From: an uncultured bacterium | Lineage (GTDB): Bacteria; Planctomycetota; Phycisphaerae; Phycisphaerales; SM1A02 | Assembly (NCBI GenBank): GCA_903919715.1 | Contig: CAIXJC010000024.1 | Span: 1 to 64,000 of the forward strand | Length of the DNA: 64,000 bases | Reading direction: 5' to 3' | Shown here: positions 44,265 to 52,881 of the stretch, in pieces | Layout: every line of letters starts with the position of its first letter | How positions within the stretch are numbered: position 1 is the first letter of the stretch | Program-made: the position numbers and the translations under genes | The notes under the pieces: model-generated | Databases searched by the model: none | Told to the model about the DNA's origin: nothing | The model's input: only the letters and a program-made list of their open reading frames with translations

Positions 44265-45146
44265 ATGGCAGAGAGATCAGAAATCACAAAGACTTGGAAA
44301 CTCTTCATTGGCGGCGCCTTTCCGCGCAGCGAATCTGGGCGAGTCGCACCAGTGCAGGATCTCAGTGACCGATCAGGTGGGAAAGCGTTGGCGTATGCGG
44401 CACAGGCATCAAGAAAGGATCTTCGTGATGCGGTCGAGGCTGCTCGATCGGCGCAGGAAAAATGGGCGGCGTCCAGCGGATATCTGCGAGGCCAAATTAT
44501 TTATCGACTCGCGGAGTTGCTTGATGGTCGCAGAGAAGAGTTAATCGAAGCCGTCAGAATGAGCGGTCGGGTTGGAAAAAGCAAAGCGATCACGGAGGTT
44601 GAAGTTGCGATCGATCGCACTCTTTCGTTCGCAGGATGGTGCGATAAATTGGACAGTGTTGCTGGCGGTCGCAATGCAGTTGCTGGACCATTTCATTGCT
44701 TCTCGCAGATCGAAGCGACTGGCGTTGTTGCGATCTTCGCACCAGAACAGTCTTCGCTGATTGGCTTTTTGACATTGATCCTCCCTGCGATCGCATGCGG
44801 TTGCACAGTGATTGCGATGCCGAGTTCGGTTGAACCGATCGCTGCGTTGATCGTCGCCGAGTGCGCGCCGAGTGCTGACATTCCACCTGGTGTATTCAAT
44901 GTGTTGACGGGACTGCGTGAGGAACTCGTGCCAGTCGTAGCCGCACACCGCGATATCGATGCAGTCGTTGCGGCGGTCGAGCCAGAAATGGCCAAGATTC
45001 TTCAATTGGGGGTTGCGGAGAATCTCAAGAGGGTTCGATTAATCGATCCGCAAGCAAAGTTTCTCGAGGATCTCGCATGGTCTAGTCCAAGCGCATTTCA
45101 AGCCGTGACAGAAGTAAAGACGGTTTGGCACACCGTTGGATTCTGA
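44265..45146 (+). CDS. Half-length aldehyde-dehydrogenase-like protein without catalytic Cys
   Basis: The 293-residue protein aligns with the N-terminal, cofactor-binding half of ALDH: LFIGGAFPRSESGR, the helix with AGWCDKL, IFAPEQSSLIGFLTLILPAIACGCTVIAMPSS and IPPGVFNVLTG. It ends before the catalytic domain, so no active Cys or Glu is present. The frame after the stop shows no continuation, so this is not a recent truncation. It probably forms a complex with, or regulates, the full-length ALDH upstream. Confidence 0.85.
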   Translation: MAERSEITKTWKLFIGGAFPRSESGRVAPVQDLSDRSGGKALAYAAQASRKDLRDAVEAARSAQEKWAASSGYLRGQIIYRLAELLDGRREELIEAVRMSGRVGKSKAITEVEVAIDRTLSFAGWCDKLDSVAGGRNAVAGPFHCFSQIEATGVVAIFAPEQSSLIGFLTLILPAIACGCTVIAMPSSVEPIAALIVAECAPSADIPPGVFNVLTGLREELVPVVAAHRDIDAVVAAVEPEMAKILQLGVAENLKRVRLIDPQAKFLEDLAWSSPSAFQAVTEVKTVWHTVGF

Positions 45147-45451
45147 AAATCGTTTTCTGGGAATAAAATAGTTACAAAAACTAGACGATTCGGTTTGCAA
45201 TCAGACCTTTCGTATTCGACATTCATCGTGTTCGAGAATCCAAGAGGCGCCCCGTTCAGCAAACGATGATGCGCTCTAGCGCACAACTTCGACCGCACCT
45301 AGGAACTGGGAAACCCTCCGACATTTTCGAATTCGTGGGATCGTTGGGAGAGAGTTAGTTGGGCGAGATGGCTCGGAACTAGCTTTGACGACCGAAATGG
45401 GCTGGGCGAGGATTCTCGGAGCCCTATTTTCGGACGACTTTGAGATTCGCT

Positions 45452-45491
45452 GGAGGATAGGAAAATGGTTTAGGAGGATAGGAAAAGGGTT
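45452..45491 (+). repeat. Tandem 19-base direct repeat, Shine-Dalgarno-like
   Basis: GGAGGATAGGAAAATGGTT at 45452-45470 is repeated at 45473-45491 with one mismatch, giving a period of 21 bases. A third partial GAGGAGG follows. Each copy contains GGAGG, the anti-16S consensus, yet no ORF follows. Confidence 0.85.
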
Positions 45492-45574
45492 GAGGAGGCA
45501 GTGGATTGGGTTGGTGGGAAGGAAATGGAATTCGGTGCATGTGACAGCACCACAGTGATTGTTTGGGGATTACG

Positions 45575-45618
45575 GCGCGAGGCCTAGCGATTGCTGGGCC
45601 TTGCGCTTTTGTTTTTGT
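45575..45618 (+). terminator. Rho-independent terminator
   Basis: Bases 45575-45588 pair with 45593-45606 over 14 bp, including two G-U pairs, around a GATT loop. The stem is followed by TTTTGTTTTTGTG. It is the clearest intrinsic terminator in the window and lies far (430 bases) after the nearest plus-strand gene. Confidence 0.8.
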
Positions 45619-45918
45619 GTGTTTTCGACGAATAAAGCGATATTAAGGCTAGTTTTCGACGATCTTCGCTAAAAATGGTTCGAAATGATTCGAAAAGATT
45701 AGTATCGTTGCTCATAAGTCTTGTGTTTGCATGTTATATCAATGACTTTGCGCTAACTTCGCCAAATAATTGTGAAAAACAACCAAATTTCGCCGAATGA
45801 GCGATTTGCAATGAAGACGTATTCTTTGTACGAAATTATTAGCATGGTTCTACTTGATAGTTGTCAGCTCAACGGTTGAATCAGAATCAAACTCATCAGC
45901 GTACGCTTCAAACCCGCA

Positions 45919-47703
45919 ATGTTTAGTCGCTGTAAATCAATCACTTCGGTCACCATTTACTTGGTTGTTCTCGTAACTCCCCTTGCCTGCGAAGAGGAGC
46001 AGTTTCGCGTCATCGACAAGAATGCAGAAGAGCGACTGCGAACGACGAGTGAGTCGATTGGTGAACCGTCGAGCGTGCCCACAATCAGCAAGTCAGAGTC
46101 TCACTACAAGGGTGAGAATTTCACGCCTGACTACCCGGGACTCAACCAACCGCCGACGGTGAATCCAAAGCCAGAGGAATTGAAGTATCAGGCTCGCGAG
46201 CGAGCGGTGTTGGATGCGGACAAAGTCATTCGAGAGGTAACCATGCCCGCTGGGCCGCCAGAGAACGCAGAGCATTTCACTCTCGCCAAGAGTGTGCAGT
46301 GTGCAATCAGCAAGAGCTTGGAGTATCGGGTTGCGGAAGAGACATATTTATTACTCGCGCTCGATCTGTTGATTCAACAACACATCTGGAGCCCCCGGAT
46401 CTTCGATAAGGTTACGCCACAGGTTCAAGGGCTTTCGGTCAATGGAACGCATTCAACCGCACTTCAACTCGTGAATGATCTTGGAGTGAGCCAGAAACTT
46501 CCGTATGGAGGCGAGATCAGCGCCGACATTCTTTCTCAAGCTTCCCAAGAACTAAGCAGTGCTGTCCAGACTGGCCAGGCGAGTTCTTTGGATATCGCTC
46601 TCTCTCTGAATATTCCGCTGTTACGCGGAGCCGGATTGGTCGCACAGGAAGGTTTAATTCAAGCCAAGCGGAACATGGTCTACGGCGCCCGAGCGTTCGA
46701 AGATTTTCGTCGCCGCTTTTATATCGCTATTTTTAGTGATTTTCACGAGTTGGTGGTCCAGCAGGAAGTTATTGCAAACACGCGAAGTCAAATCGATCGA
46801 TTGCGATTGATCGTCGAGCGCGAGGATGCACTCGTGACGAGCGGTCGGCAAGTTGCGTTTCAAGCTGACTTGGCGAAGCAACGGGCGCTCTTCGTCATCG
46901 ACCATCTTTCTTCACTCGAAGAGACATACAAGCTGGCAGTCGACAGATTCAAACTTCGAATCGGATACGAGACCGATTCACCAGCCGTCATCGATCTTGA
47001 AATGCTCGACCTTGATCCACCAGTTATTGATAATCAACGGGCGATCGCATCAGCGTTCGAGTGGCGCCTTGATTTACAGAACACGCGCGACTTGGTGGTT
47101 GACGCCCGCCGTCAAGTCGACAATGCTCGCAACTCGGTGATGGCAGGAGCGAATCTTTTCGCAACAGCATCGATGTTGAAGAATCCCGATTTCTTTAACG
47201 GTATTCAGCTTGATGATTCGTTTGGAAATTACGCTGTTGGAATGGCGATCGACGTTCCACTCGATCGGACGATCGAAGAAGTCAACGTTCGAAAAGCACA
47301 AGTCCTTCTGGAACAGATTGATCGCAAGTATGTCTTTGCTCGAGACGCCGCCGCCGTCGAGGTACGTCAGGCGATTCGGCGCATTGATCGGGCGCTTTAC
47401 ACACTTTCACTCCAAGATAAAAATATTGATATTGCACGCAACCGTCAGTCCAGTATCGATGCTGCACCAGACCGCGCAAGTCCGCGTGACCGCACTGATG
47501 CTGTTGATGCATTGAACTCAGCCGAAAACGACAAAGCGCGCGCTTTGCGTGAGGTGCAGATAGCCATCTTGGAGTATCTGCGACAAACTGGACAATTGAG
47601 AGTTTCTGATGACGGCGAAATTATGGCTCCAGATGGGATGCAGGTCCGATATAGACGTGGATCTGGAATTCTTGCGCAACCAGTTGGTATTCCACACGCT
47701 TGA
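45919..47703 (+). CDS. TolC-family outer membrane efflux protein
   Basis: After a signal peptide (SVTIYLVVLVTPLACEE) the 594-residue protein shows the duplicated TolC pattern: an N-terminal polar part, helical hairpins (LRLIVEREDALVTSGRQVAFQADLAKQRAL, VVDARRQVDNARNSVMAG) and beta strands between them, ending with LREVQIAILEYLRQTGQLR. It would form the outer membrane tunnel of a tripartite exporter. The membrane-fusion gene follows 18 bases downstream. Confidence 0.88.
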   Translation: MFSRCKSITSVTIYLVVLVTPLACEEEQFRVIDKNAEERLRTTSESIGEPSSVPTISKSESHYKGENFTPDYPGLNQPPTVNPKPEELKYQARERAVLDADKVIREVTMPAGPPENAEHFTLAKSVQCAISKSLEYRVAEETYLLLALDLLIQQHIWSPRIFDKVTPQVQGLSVNGTHSTALQLVNDLGVSQKLPYGGEISADILSQASQELSSAVQTGQASSLDIALSLNIPLLRGAGLVAQEGLIQAKRNMVYGARAFEDFRRRFYIAIFSDFHELVVQQEVIANTRSQIDRLRLIVEREDALVTSGRQVAFQADLAKQRALFVIDHLSSLEETYKLAVDRFKLRIGYETDSPAVIDLEMLDLDPPVIDNQRAIASAFEWRLDLQNTRDLVVDARRQVDNARNSVMAGANLFATASMLKNPDFFNGIQLDDSFGNYAVGMAIDVPLDRTIEEVNVRKAQVLLEQIDRKYVFARDAAAVEVRQAIRRIDRALYTLSLQDKNIDIARNRQSSIDAAPDRASPRDRTDAVDALNSAENDKARALREVQIAILEYLRQTGQLRVSDDGEIMAPDGMQVRYRRGSGILAQPVGIPHA

Positions 47704-47721
47704 GGCGATAGGCTTTCACAT

Positions 47722-49428
47722 ATGTCTGAAGAGATCGAACAACCTACGGATCAAGCGGCTGGCGAAGTTGCCACGGTCGTCAACAAAGTTGTCCGCCGCA
47801 GTCGTCGTAGGACTTTCATCTTCATTGTTGGAGGTTTGGCGGTCGCCGGGCTTTCGACATGGTTGATGCTTCCAAAGAGTGAGCGCCATACGGTGAGTGC
47901 GGCGACGAGCGAGCGCTCCGAAATCGAATTACACACAGTCGGAAGAATGGATTTCGACATGATCATTCCCGTCTCGGGAGAACTTGCGGCGCTCCGTCAG
48001 GTTGAAGTGCGAAACTTGCTCGAAGGTCGTTCGGTCATTACCGAAATTGTTCCCGAAGGACGACGCGTTCAAAAGGGCGATGTTCTTGTGAAGTTTGCCA
48101 GCGAAGAGTCTGCGGACAAGATCAAGGACATGCAGGACAAACTGAAGACGGCGCAGGCCGAAGCTGTTGCGAACGAGCAGGCGCTCGCCATCAAGCAGAA
48201 TGAAAGAGAAAGCGAAATCGAGAAAGCAGAACTTCAGGTGAAGTTGGCGCAGTTGGCACTTGAGGGCTGGATCAATGGCGATCTTGTATCGAAACGTCAG
48301 TTGCTTGCGACCGTGATCGAGGCGGCGACAATCGATGCAGATCGGCAGCGAAAAAGGTTTGGTGAGTCGGAAGCTCTGGTCAACAAGGGGTTCATTAGTC
48401 GGGATGAATATGAAAAAGATCGCATTTCTCTGATCCAAGCTGATGCAAAGGTCAAGCAATCTGCACTCGATATCGAGGTGTATGAAAAGTTTCAGCGTCC
48501 GCAAGATGAAGCAAAGAAACAATCAGATCTTGATCAAGCGATCGCCGGGTTGAAGCGAACCGAACAGAAAAAGAATGCAGAAATCGTCAAAGCGCAATCC
48601 GATTTGGAGAGTTCGCAGTTTCGATCAAAGACCGCACTCGAGCGACTGACCCAAGGTCAACACCAACTCGAAAATACCACCATCATTTCGCCGACAGACG
48701 GTCTCGTTGTCTATGCGAGCAGTCTGGAGTCTGGCGGTTGGGGACGTGGAGGCGATGCACCACCACCTGCGATCGGGACGGAACTGAAGCCAAATGAAAT
48801 GGTCATGATCATTCCAGATACATCGCAGATGGTGGCGTATCTAAAAGTGAGCGAAGCTCTTTCGGGACGAATCAAGCCAGATCAAGAAGTGACGATTTTC
48901 GGTGATGCGAATCCAACTATTCCTATTCGGGGTACGGTCATGAATGTCAGTGTTCTGGCGGAGAGTGGTGGATGGCGTGACCCGAATCGCCGCGACTATA
49001 AAATTCGAGTCTTGCTTGATGATGTTCAATCGCTTGCACTGAAGCCAAGTATGCGGTGTAAGGCATCGATTCTGCTTGGTCGCGCGGTTGACGTCTTAAG
49101 TATTCCCGTTCAAGCTGTTTTTAGACAAGGTTCTGTGAGCTTCGTCTATGTTCCAGAGGGTGATGGGTACAGCCAGAAACAGGTGAAACTAGGTCGTTCA
49201 AGCGAGATGGACATTGAGGTCGTGAGCGGCCTTGATGCAGGCGAACAAGTCCTTTTACGCGAACCGGCTCAAGAGGAGATAGTCACTCGATTGTCCGCAG
49301 ATGTGGTCAATCCGAAAGACCCACCTCCTGTCAGGACGAGTGGCGCACGCAAAGAAAAACAAGCTGGCGCAACGGTCGAGACGCAGCCAAATCAGCCAAC
49401 GAACGCACTTCCAATCCGCGGTTCGTAA
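47722..49428 (+). CDS. HlyD/RND-type membrane fusion (adaptor) protein
   Basis: One N-terminal membrane helix (about 36-52) is followed by a lipoyl-like half motif (VSGELAALRQVEVRN, EGRRVQKGDVLVKFAS), a long helical hairpin (about residues 125-305), the second lipoyl half (ISPTDGLVVYAS), beta-barrel segments and a C-terminal Lys/Pro-rich tail. The 568 residues exceed most adaptors because of the long hairpin. It pairs with the upstream TolC; the inner-membrane pump is not encoded next to it. Confidence 0.9.
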   Translation: MSEEIEQPTDQAAGEVATVVNKVVRRSRRRTFIFIVGGLAVAGLSTWLMLPKSERHTVSAATSERSEIELHTVGRMDFDMIIPVSGELAALRQVEVRNLLEGRSVITEIVPEGRRVQKGDVLVKFASEESADKIKDMQDKLKTAQAEAVANEQALAIKQNERESEIEKAELQVKLAQLALEGWINGDLVSKRQLLATVIEAATIDADRQRKRFGESEALVNKGFISRDEYEKDRISLIQADAKVKQSALDIEVYEKFQRPQDEAKKQSDLDQAIAGLKRTEQKKNAEIVKAQSDLESSQFRSKTALERLTQGQHQLENTTIISPTDGLVVYASSLESGGWGRGGDAPPPAIGTELKPNEMVMIIPDTSQMVAYLKVSEALSGRIKPDQEVTIFGDANPTIPIRGTVMNVSVLAESGGWRDPNRRDYKIRVLLDDVQSLALKPSMRCKASILLGRAVDVLSIPVQAVFRQGSVSFVYVPEGDGYSQKQVKLGRSSEMDIEVVSGLDAGEQVLLREPAQEEIVTRLSADVVNPKDPPPVRTSGARKEKQAGATVETQPNQPTNALPIRGS

Positions 49429-49473
49429 TTCCATCATTTGTCGCTCTCGCCTATTCGTGCGATACTCATCGGT

Positions 49474-50253
49474 ATGTTGCGAGTAGCGATTTCTTGGGTA
49501 TTCATCTTCGGGATCGCATTCATCGCTGGTACAGCGGATGACTCTGTGGCAAAGCCACGAATCTTGGTTTTCACGAAGACCGCGGCATTCCACCATGATT
49601 CAATCCCAGACGGAATCAAATGCGTGCGCGAAATTCTGGCGCAGGATGCGGATGTCGATCAAACCGAAGACAACACACTCTTCACACAAGAGAATCTTTC
49701 GAAGTACCGAGCCGTCGTCTTTCTTTCAACGACAGGCGATGTTCTGGACGATGCGCAGCAAAAGGCATTTCAAAGCTTTATTGAATCTGGTGGGGGCTTC
49801 GCAGGCATTCATGCAGCGAGTGACACAGAACACGATTGGGCTTGGTATGACGAAATGATCGGTGCGCATTTCGCGGGGCACCCTGCGATCCAGCAAGCAG
49901 TCGTGATCGTCGAAGATCGCTCACACTGTTCAACTCAAATGTTGCCAGAAAAATGGCAGCGGACCGATGAGTGGTATCGGTTCAAACGAAATCCACGCAA
50001 GGTTGATGGAATTCACGTGCTTGCTCGATTAGATGAATCGACGTTTGAAGGCGGCGGTATGGATGGCGATCATCCTTGCATGTGGTGGCGCGACATGAAG
50101 AGCGGACATTGTTGGTACACCGCTGGAGGCCACACCAAAGAGTCGTTTGCAGATCCACTCTTTCGTGAGCATCTCAAACAAGGCATTCTTTGGGCTGCGA
50201 AATTAGAGAAACCCGTCAAGTCTGCGACGATTCAAAGCAAGACCGTTCAGTAA
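49474..50253 (+). CDS. ThuA-like (GATase1-fold) secreted protein
   Basis: ATG 49474 gives a signal peptide (RVAISWVFIFGIAFIAG), whereas the TTG at 49438 would not. The ThuA fold is clear: LVFTKTAAFHHDSIPDG, YRAVVFLSTTGDVL, FIESGGGFAGIHAASDTEHDWAWYDEMIGAHFAGHP, and HPCMWWRDMKSGHCWYTAGGHTKESF. Such domains are common in planctomycetes and are thought to act on sugars or in sugar-utilisation clusters, though most are untested. Confidence 0.88.
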   Translation: MLRVAISWVFIFGIAFIAGTADDSVAKPRILVFTKTAAFHHDSIPDGIKCVREILAQDADVDQTEDNTLFTQENLSKYRAVVFLSTTGDVLDDAQQKAFQSFIESGGGFAGIHAASDTEHDWAWYDEMIGAHFAGHPAIQQAVVIVEDRSHCSTQMLPEKWQRTDEWYRFKRNPRKVDGIHVLARLDESTFEGGGMDGDHPCMWWRDMKSGHCWYTAGGHTKESFADPLFREHLKQGILWAAKLEKPVKSATIQSKTVQ

Positions 50254-50271
50254 AAAATTCTGGAGAACACT

Positions 50272-51132
50272 ATGGAATATTCATTCACAAATGTCTGGGG
50301 CCAAAGTTGGGCGATGTACAAGAAGTCTTGGCTGATGCTGACAGCGGGCGTCGCCATCTTTTTCGCTGCGAATATTCCGACCCAACTTGGAAATCTCGCG
50401 CAGAATGGACTGCTCTTTGGCCAGCAGAAAAACCCAGACCAGCCGGCATGGGCGGCAATTTCTGGAGGGATTGGGTGTTTCGTATTGATCTATTCGGTCT
50501 TTGTTCTTCTTCCGCTCTTGGCAGGGCTTCTGTGGATGGGACTGCGCGCTGCGCGAGGACAAACACCGATGATTGGGGATATTTTGCGTGGGTATCGCCG
50601 TTATCCAACAGTCTTGGGAGTCGCTGTACTGGTGTACATCTTGTGCTTGATACCCGTCATACTTGCACTTGCCGTCGGTGCGGCGATCATCTTCTTTGGG
50701 GTTGGCTTTGAAGTATTTAAAGATGGCGTTCAGCAACAAGACTTTGATAGTTTTTCCAAGGCCGCCATTCTTGGTGCGAGCGTATGGGCATTCATCTGCA
50801 TCGTCGTGGCATACTGGATAGCTTTGCGAACAGTGTTTTCTTTATTTGTTGCAGTCGATGAATCGATCCCTGCACGCGGACCCCTTGCCTGTATCGAAAT
50901 GTCTTGGAAGATGACTCGTGGTCGCGCATTTTCGCTCCTTGGACTTTTCATCACGATGGGAGTCATGCTGCTTGCCACCATTGTTTCCTGTTGCTTGCCA
51001 GTCATCTTCTTGGGTTATCCGCTCGCACTGACGATGTCTGGATTGGCGTACAACATGCTGTTAAACAGAGATGGATTCACAGATCAATTCAACAATCAAT
51101 TTGTCAACCCACCCACCGACGCTGCTTCGTGA
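50272..51132 (+). CDS. Multi-pass membrane protein with SWKMTRG motif
   Basis: The 286-residue protein has about six membrane helices and conserved-looking loops: NVWGQSWAMYKKSWL at the N-terminus, GLRAARGQTPMIGDILRGYRRY, and EMSWKMTRGRAFSLL before the last helix pair. The layout resembles the membrane part of DUF975 or GlpQ-associated proteins. GGAG lies upstream of the ATG. It overlaps the next membrane gene, which shares the motif. Confidence 0.8.
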   Translation: MEYSFTNVWGQSWAMYKKSWLMLTAGVAIFFAANIPTQLGNLAQNGLLFGQQKNPDQPAWAAISGGIGCFVLIYSVFVLLPLLAGLLWMGLRAARGQTPMIGDILRGYRRYPTVLGVAVLVYILCLIPVILALAVGAAIIFFGVGFEVFKDGVQQQDFDSFSKAAILGASVWAFICIVVAYWIALRTVFSLFVAVDESIPARGPLACIEMSWKMTRGRAFSLLGLFITMGVMLLATIVSCCLPVIFLGYPLALTMSGLAYNMLLNRDGFTDQFNNQFVNPPTDAAS

Positions 51133-51973
51133 GATTCAAGATCGAATTGGTGGAGTGCTTGTTCGACCGAGCGCACCGCTGATTTGGTCTGGAGTCATTA
51201 CCGCAGTCATGACCGGCGTTCCGATGGTGGTGGCTATTCGTGCGGCATTTGCTGATCTTTCGATGGACCCTACGAAGGGGATTGACCTTTCTGGCGAGCA
51301 AGCGATCACTGATCTTTCTGGGTTGATGAGTGACGCGGTTGTGAACGTTTTCATAAGCGTCTCGCTTTTCCTATTGGTTGCGCTCCCACTTTCTTACGGT
51401 GCGGCACTGATCGGGCTGCGTGCGATTCGAGGCGAAGCTCCCAAACGATCTGATCTCTTCGCGCCATACCTTCGTCTCTGGGAGTTTTCACTCTTTTCAA
51501 TCACACTTGTCCTGGCAGGTTTTATTCCGCTCTTGGTATGGATCGTTGTCGCAATTATTGCGTCAGTCATCATGAGTGTGGTGCTTGCACTGGGCCAGGG
51601 AGATCCGTCCGGTCAAATCGTCACGATTATGTTGACCGTATTGATCGTGGGGATACCGTTCATTTTTCTCAGTGTCTACTTTCAATTTCGACTGGTATAT
51701 GCGGGGATCGCAATCATCGATCCGGCGACAGGTGGCATGGGAGCTTTTCCAGCGCTCGCGAAATCGTGGAGGATGACGCGTCGGCAGAATGGCCCACTCT
51801 CGACTGTTGCGCTCTATGCAACTTGGGCGTTGATTCGCGGGACTATTCGTGGATATCTGGTTGGACTTTTCACTCGCGGGCTCCCAGAGTTTGTTGCACT
51901 TTTTTGCGGATCTTACGACGTGCTTGCGGACCGATTGAGAACACACGAACAATCTTCGCATGGTTCGCAGTGA
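51071..51973 (+). CDS. Second multi-pass membrane protein, paralogue of the preceding one
   Basis: This protein has about six helices, LIGLRAIRGEAPKRSDLFAPYLR in the position of the first paralogue's GLRAARG loop, and KSWRMTRRQ in place of SWKMTRG. ATG 51071 overlaps the upstream gene by 62 bases; a later start (TTG 51101) would reduce the overlap. The 3' end overlaps the convergent cation efflux gene by 61 bases. The two paralogues may form a heteromer. The function is unknown. Confidence 0.75.
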   Translation: MDSQINSTINLSTHPPTLLREIQDRIGGVLVRPSAPLIWSGVITAVMTGVPMVVAIRAAFADLSMDPTKGIDLSGEQAITDLSGLMSDAVVNVFISVSLFLLVALPLSYGAALIGLRAIRGEAPKRSDLFAPYLRLWEFSLFSITLVLAGFIPLLVWIVVAIIASVIMSVVLALGQGDPSGQIVTIMLTVLIVGIPFIFLSVYFQFRLVYAGIAIIDPATGGMGAFPALAKSWRMTRRQNGPLSTVALYATWALIRGTIRGYLVGLFTRGLPEFVALFCGSYDVLADRLRTHEQSSHGSQ

Positions 51974-52833
51974 GCAGTTGCATCGCCCGCACCACCGAGT
52001 ACGGCGATTGCATGCTCTTCAATCACACTGGCAATGTCATGACTTTGCGCAACACTCATGTCTTTGGGAAGTTGAATGTGCATATCGATCCAGTGCATGC
52101 TTCCATCGTGTCGGCAACGAACCTTGTGGAATGAGCAAATTTTCGGCGTATTTGGACCGCTCGGTAAATGGCTCGTCAAGAGTGTTTTCAGTTTTTCGAT
52201 ATCTGTATCGTCTTGTCGATCGATGAGTCGATTGACAGAACCTTTGGCGACATGCCATCCCATATAGATCAACAAGAATCCAAGCGCCAAGGCGATGGTC
52301 GGATCAACCCACCACAACCCTGTGAAGTGAATGATGATCAATCCAGCGATGACCGCTGCGGTCGTAAATGAATCAGAAAGAATATGAACACCATCAGCCA
52401 AGATCGCTGCGGAGTTGGTTCGTCTTCCAACTGAAATCATCATCCAGGCAAGGCATAGATTGATCAAACCGCCGACAACAACGAGCACGATTCCCCAAGG
52501 GGCGTTCTCGATCGGTGCGGAATGGCTTATTAAGGACCCGACCGAGTGAATCAGAATGAAGGCTCCTGCTGCGATCAGCATTCCTCCTTCGACTGCGGCA
52601 CTGACAAATTCAACTCGGCCGTGACCGTATGGATGATCATCGTCTGGTGGTTTCGCAGCCACCTGTACCGCACCCAATGTCATGATGCTCGCGACCACAT
52701 TGACGATTGATTCGAGCGCATCTGAGAGCACAGCATCAGACTTTGTCAGCCACCACGCCATCAATTTCACCCCAAGAATGACCAATGAGCCGACAACGGC
52801 AAATTTGGCGACTGTGGTTTGAGTCATTCTCAC
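51913..52833 (-). CDS. Cation diffusion facilitator (CDF) family metal efflux protein
   Basis: The protein has six membrane helices with the metal-binding pair SDAVLSDALESIVN in helix II and the partner Asp in ADGVHILSDSFTT of helix V. The DDDHPYGHGRVEF loop is typical of this family. The cytoplasmic C-terminal domain holds HWIDMHIQLPKDMSV and ends in a Cys-rich HCEPCEDCSC patch. It exports Zn, Fe or Mn using proton exchange. Its start is divergent from the RGG-type protein at 52882. Confidence 0.93.
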   Translation of the reverse strand: MRMTQTTVAKFAVVGSLVILGVKLMAWWLTKSDAVLSDALESIVNVVASIMTLGAVQVAAKPPDDDHPYGHGRVEFVSAAVEGGMLIAAGAFILIHSVGSLISHSAPIENAPWGIVLVVVGGLINLCLAWMMISVGRRTNSAAILADGVHILSDSFTTAAVIAGLIIIHFTGLWWVDPTIALALGFLLIYMGWHVAKGSVNRLIDRQDDTDIEKLKTLLTSHLPSGPNTPKICSFHKVRCRHDGSMHWIDMHIQLPKDMSVAQSHDIASVIEEHAIAVLGGAGDATAHCEPCEDCSCVLNRSASTS

Positions 52834-52881
52834 ACGAAGATTCTTACCACAGTTGGGTGCGAGTCTCTACGATTGGTTCTT

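Larger units (their letters stand above)
45420..45618 (+). ncRNA. Candidate GGA-rich small RNA
   Basis: About ten GGA trinucleotides lie within roughly 85 bases (45452-45535), followed by a small hairpin and a 14-bp terminator with a T-rich tail. GGA-rich transcripts ending in a strong terminator are the general design of CsrA/RsmA-sequestering RNAs, where GGA sits in loops. The 5' end and a promoter are not determined. The tract could equally be an untranslated remnant. Confidence 0.3.
45147..45918. other. Longest gene-free stretch in the window
   Basis: No plausible ORF occurs on either strand. From the left it holds 270 bases without clear features, then a GGA-rich purine tract (45452-45535), a short GGTGC/GCACC hairpin (45535-45552), a strong terminator (45575-45618), and an AT-rich stretch with repeated GTTTTCGACGA (45621 and 45652) and TTCGAA. 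The last part probably contains the promoter of the TolC gene. Confidence 0.7.
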
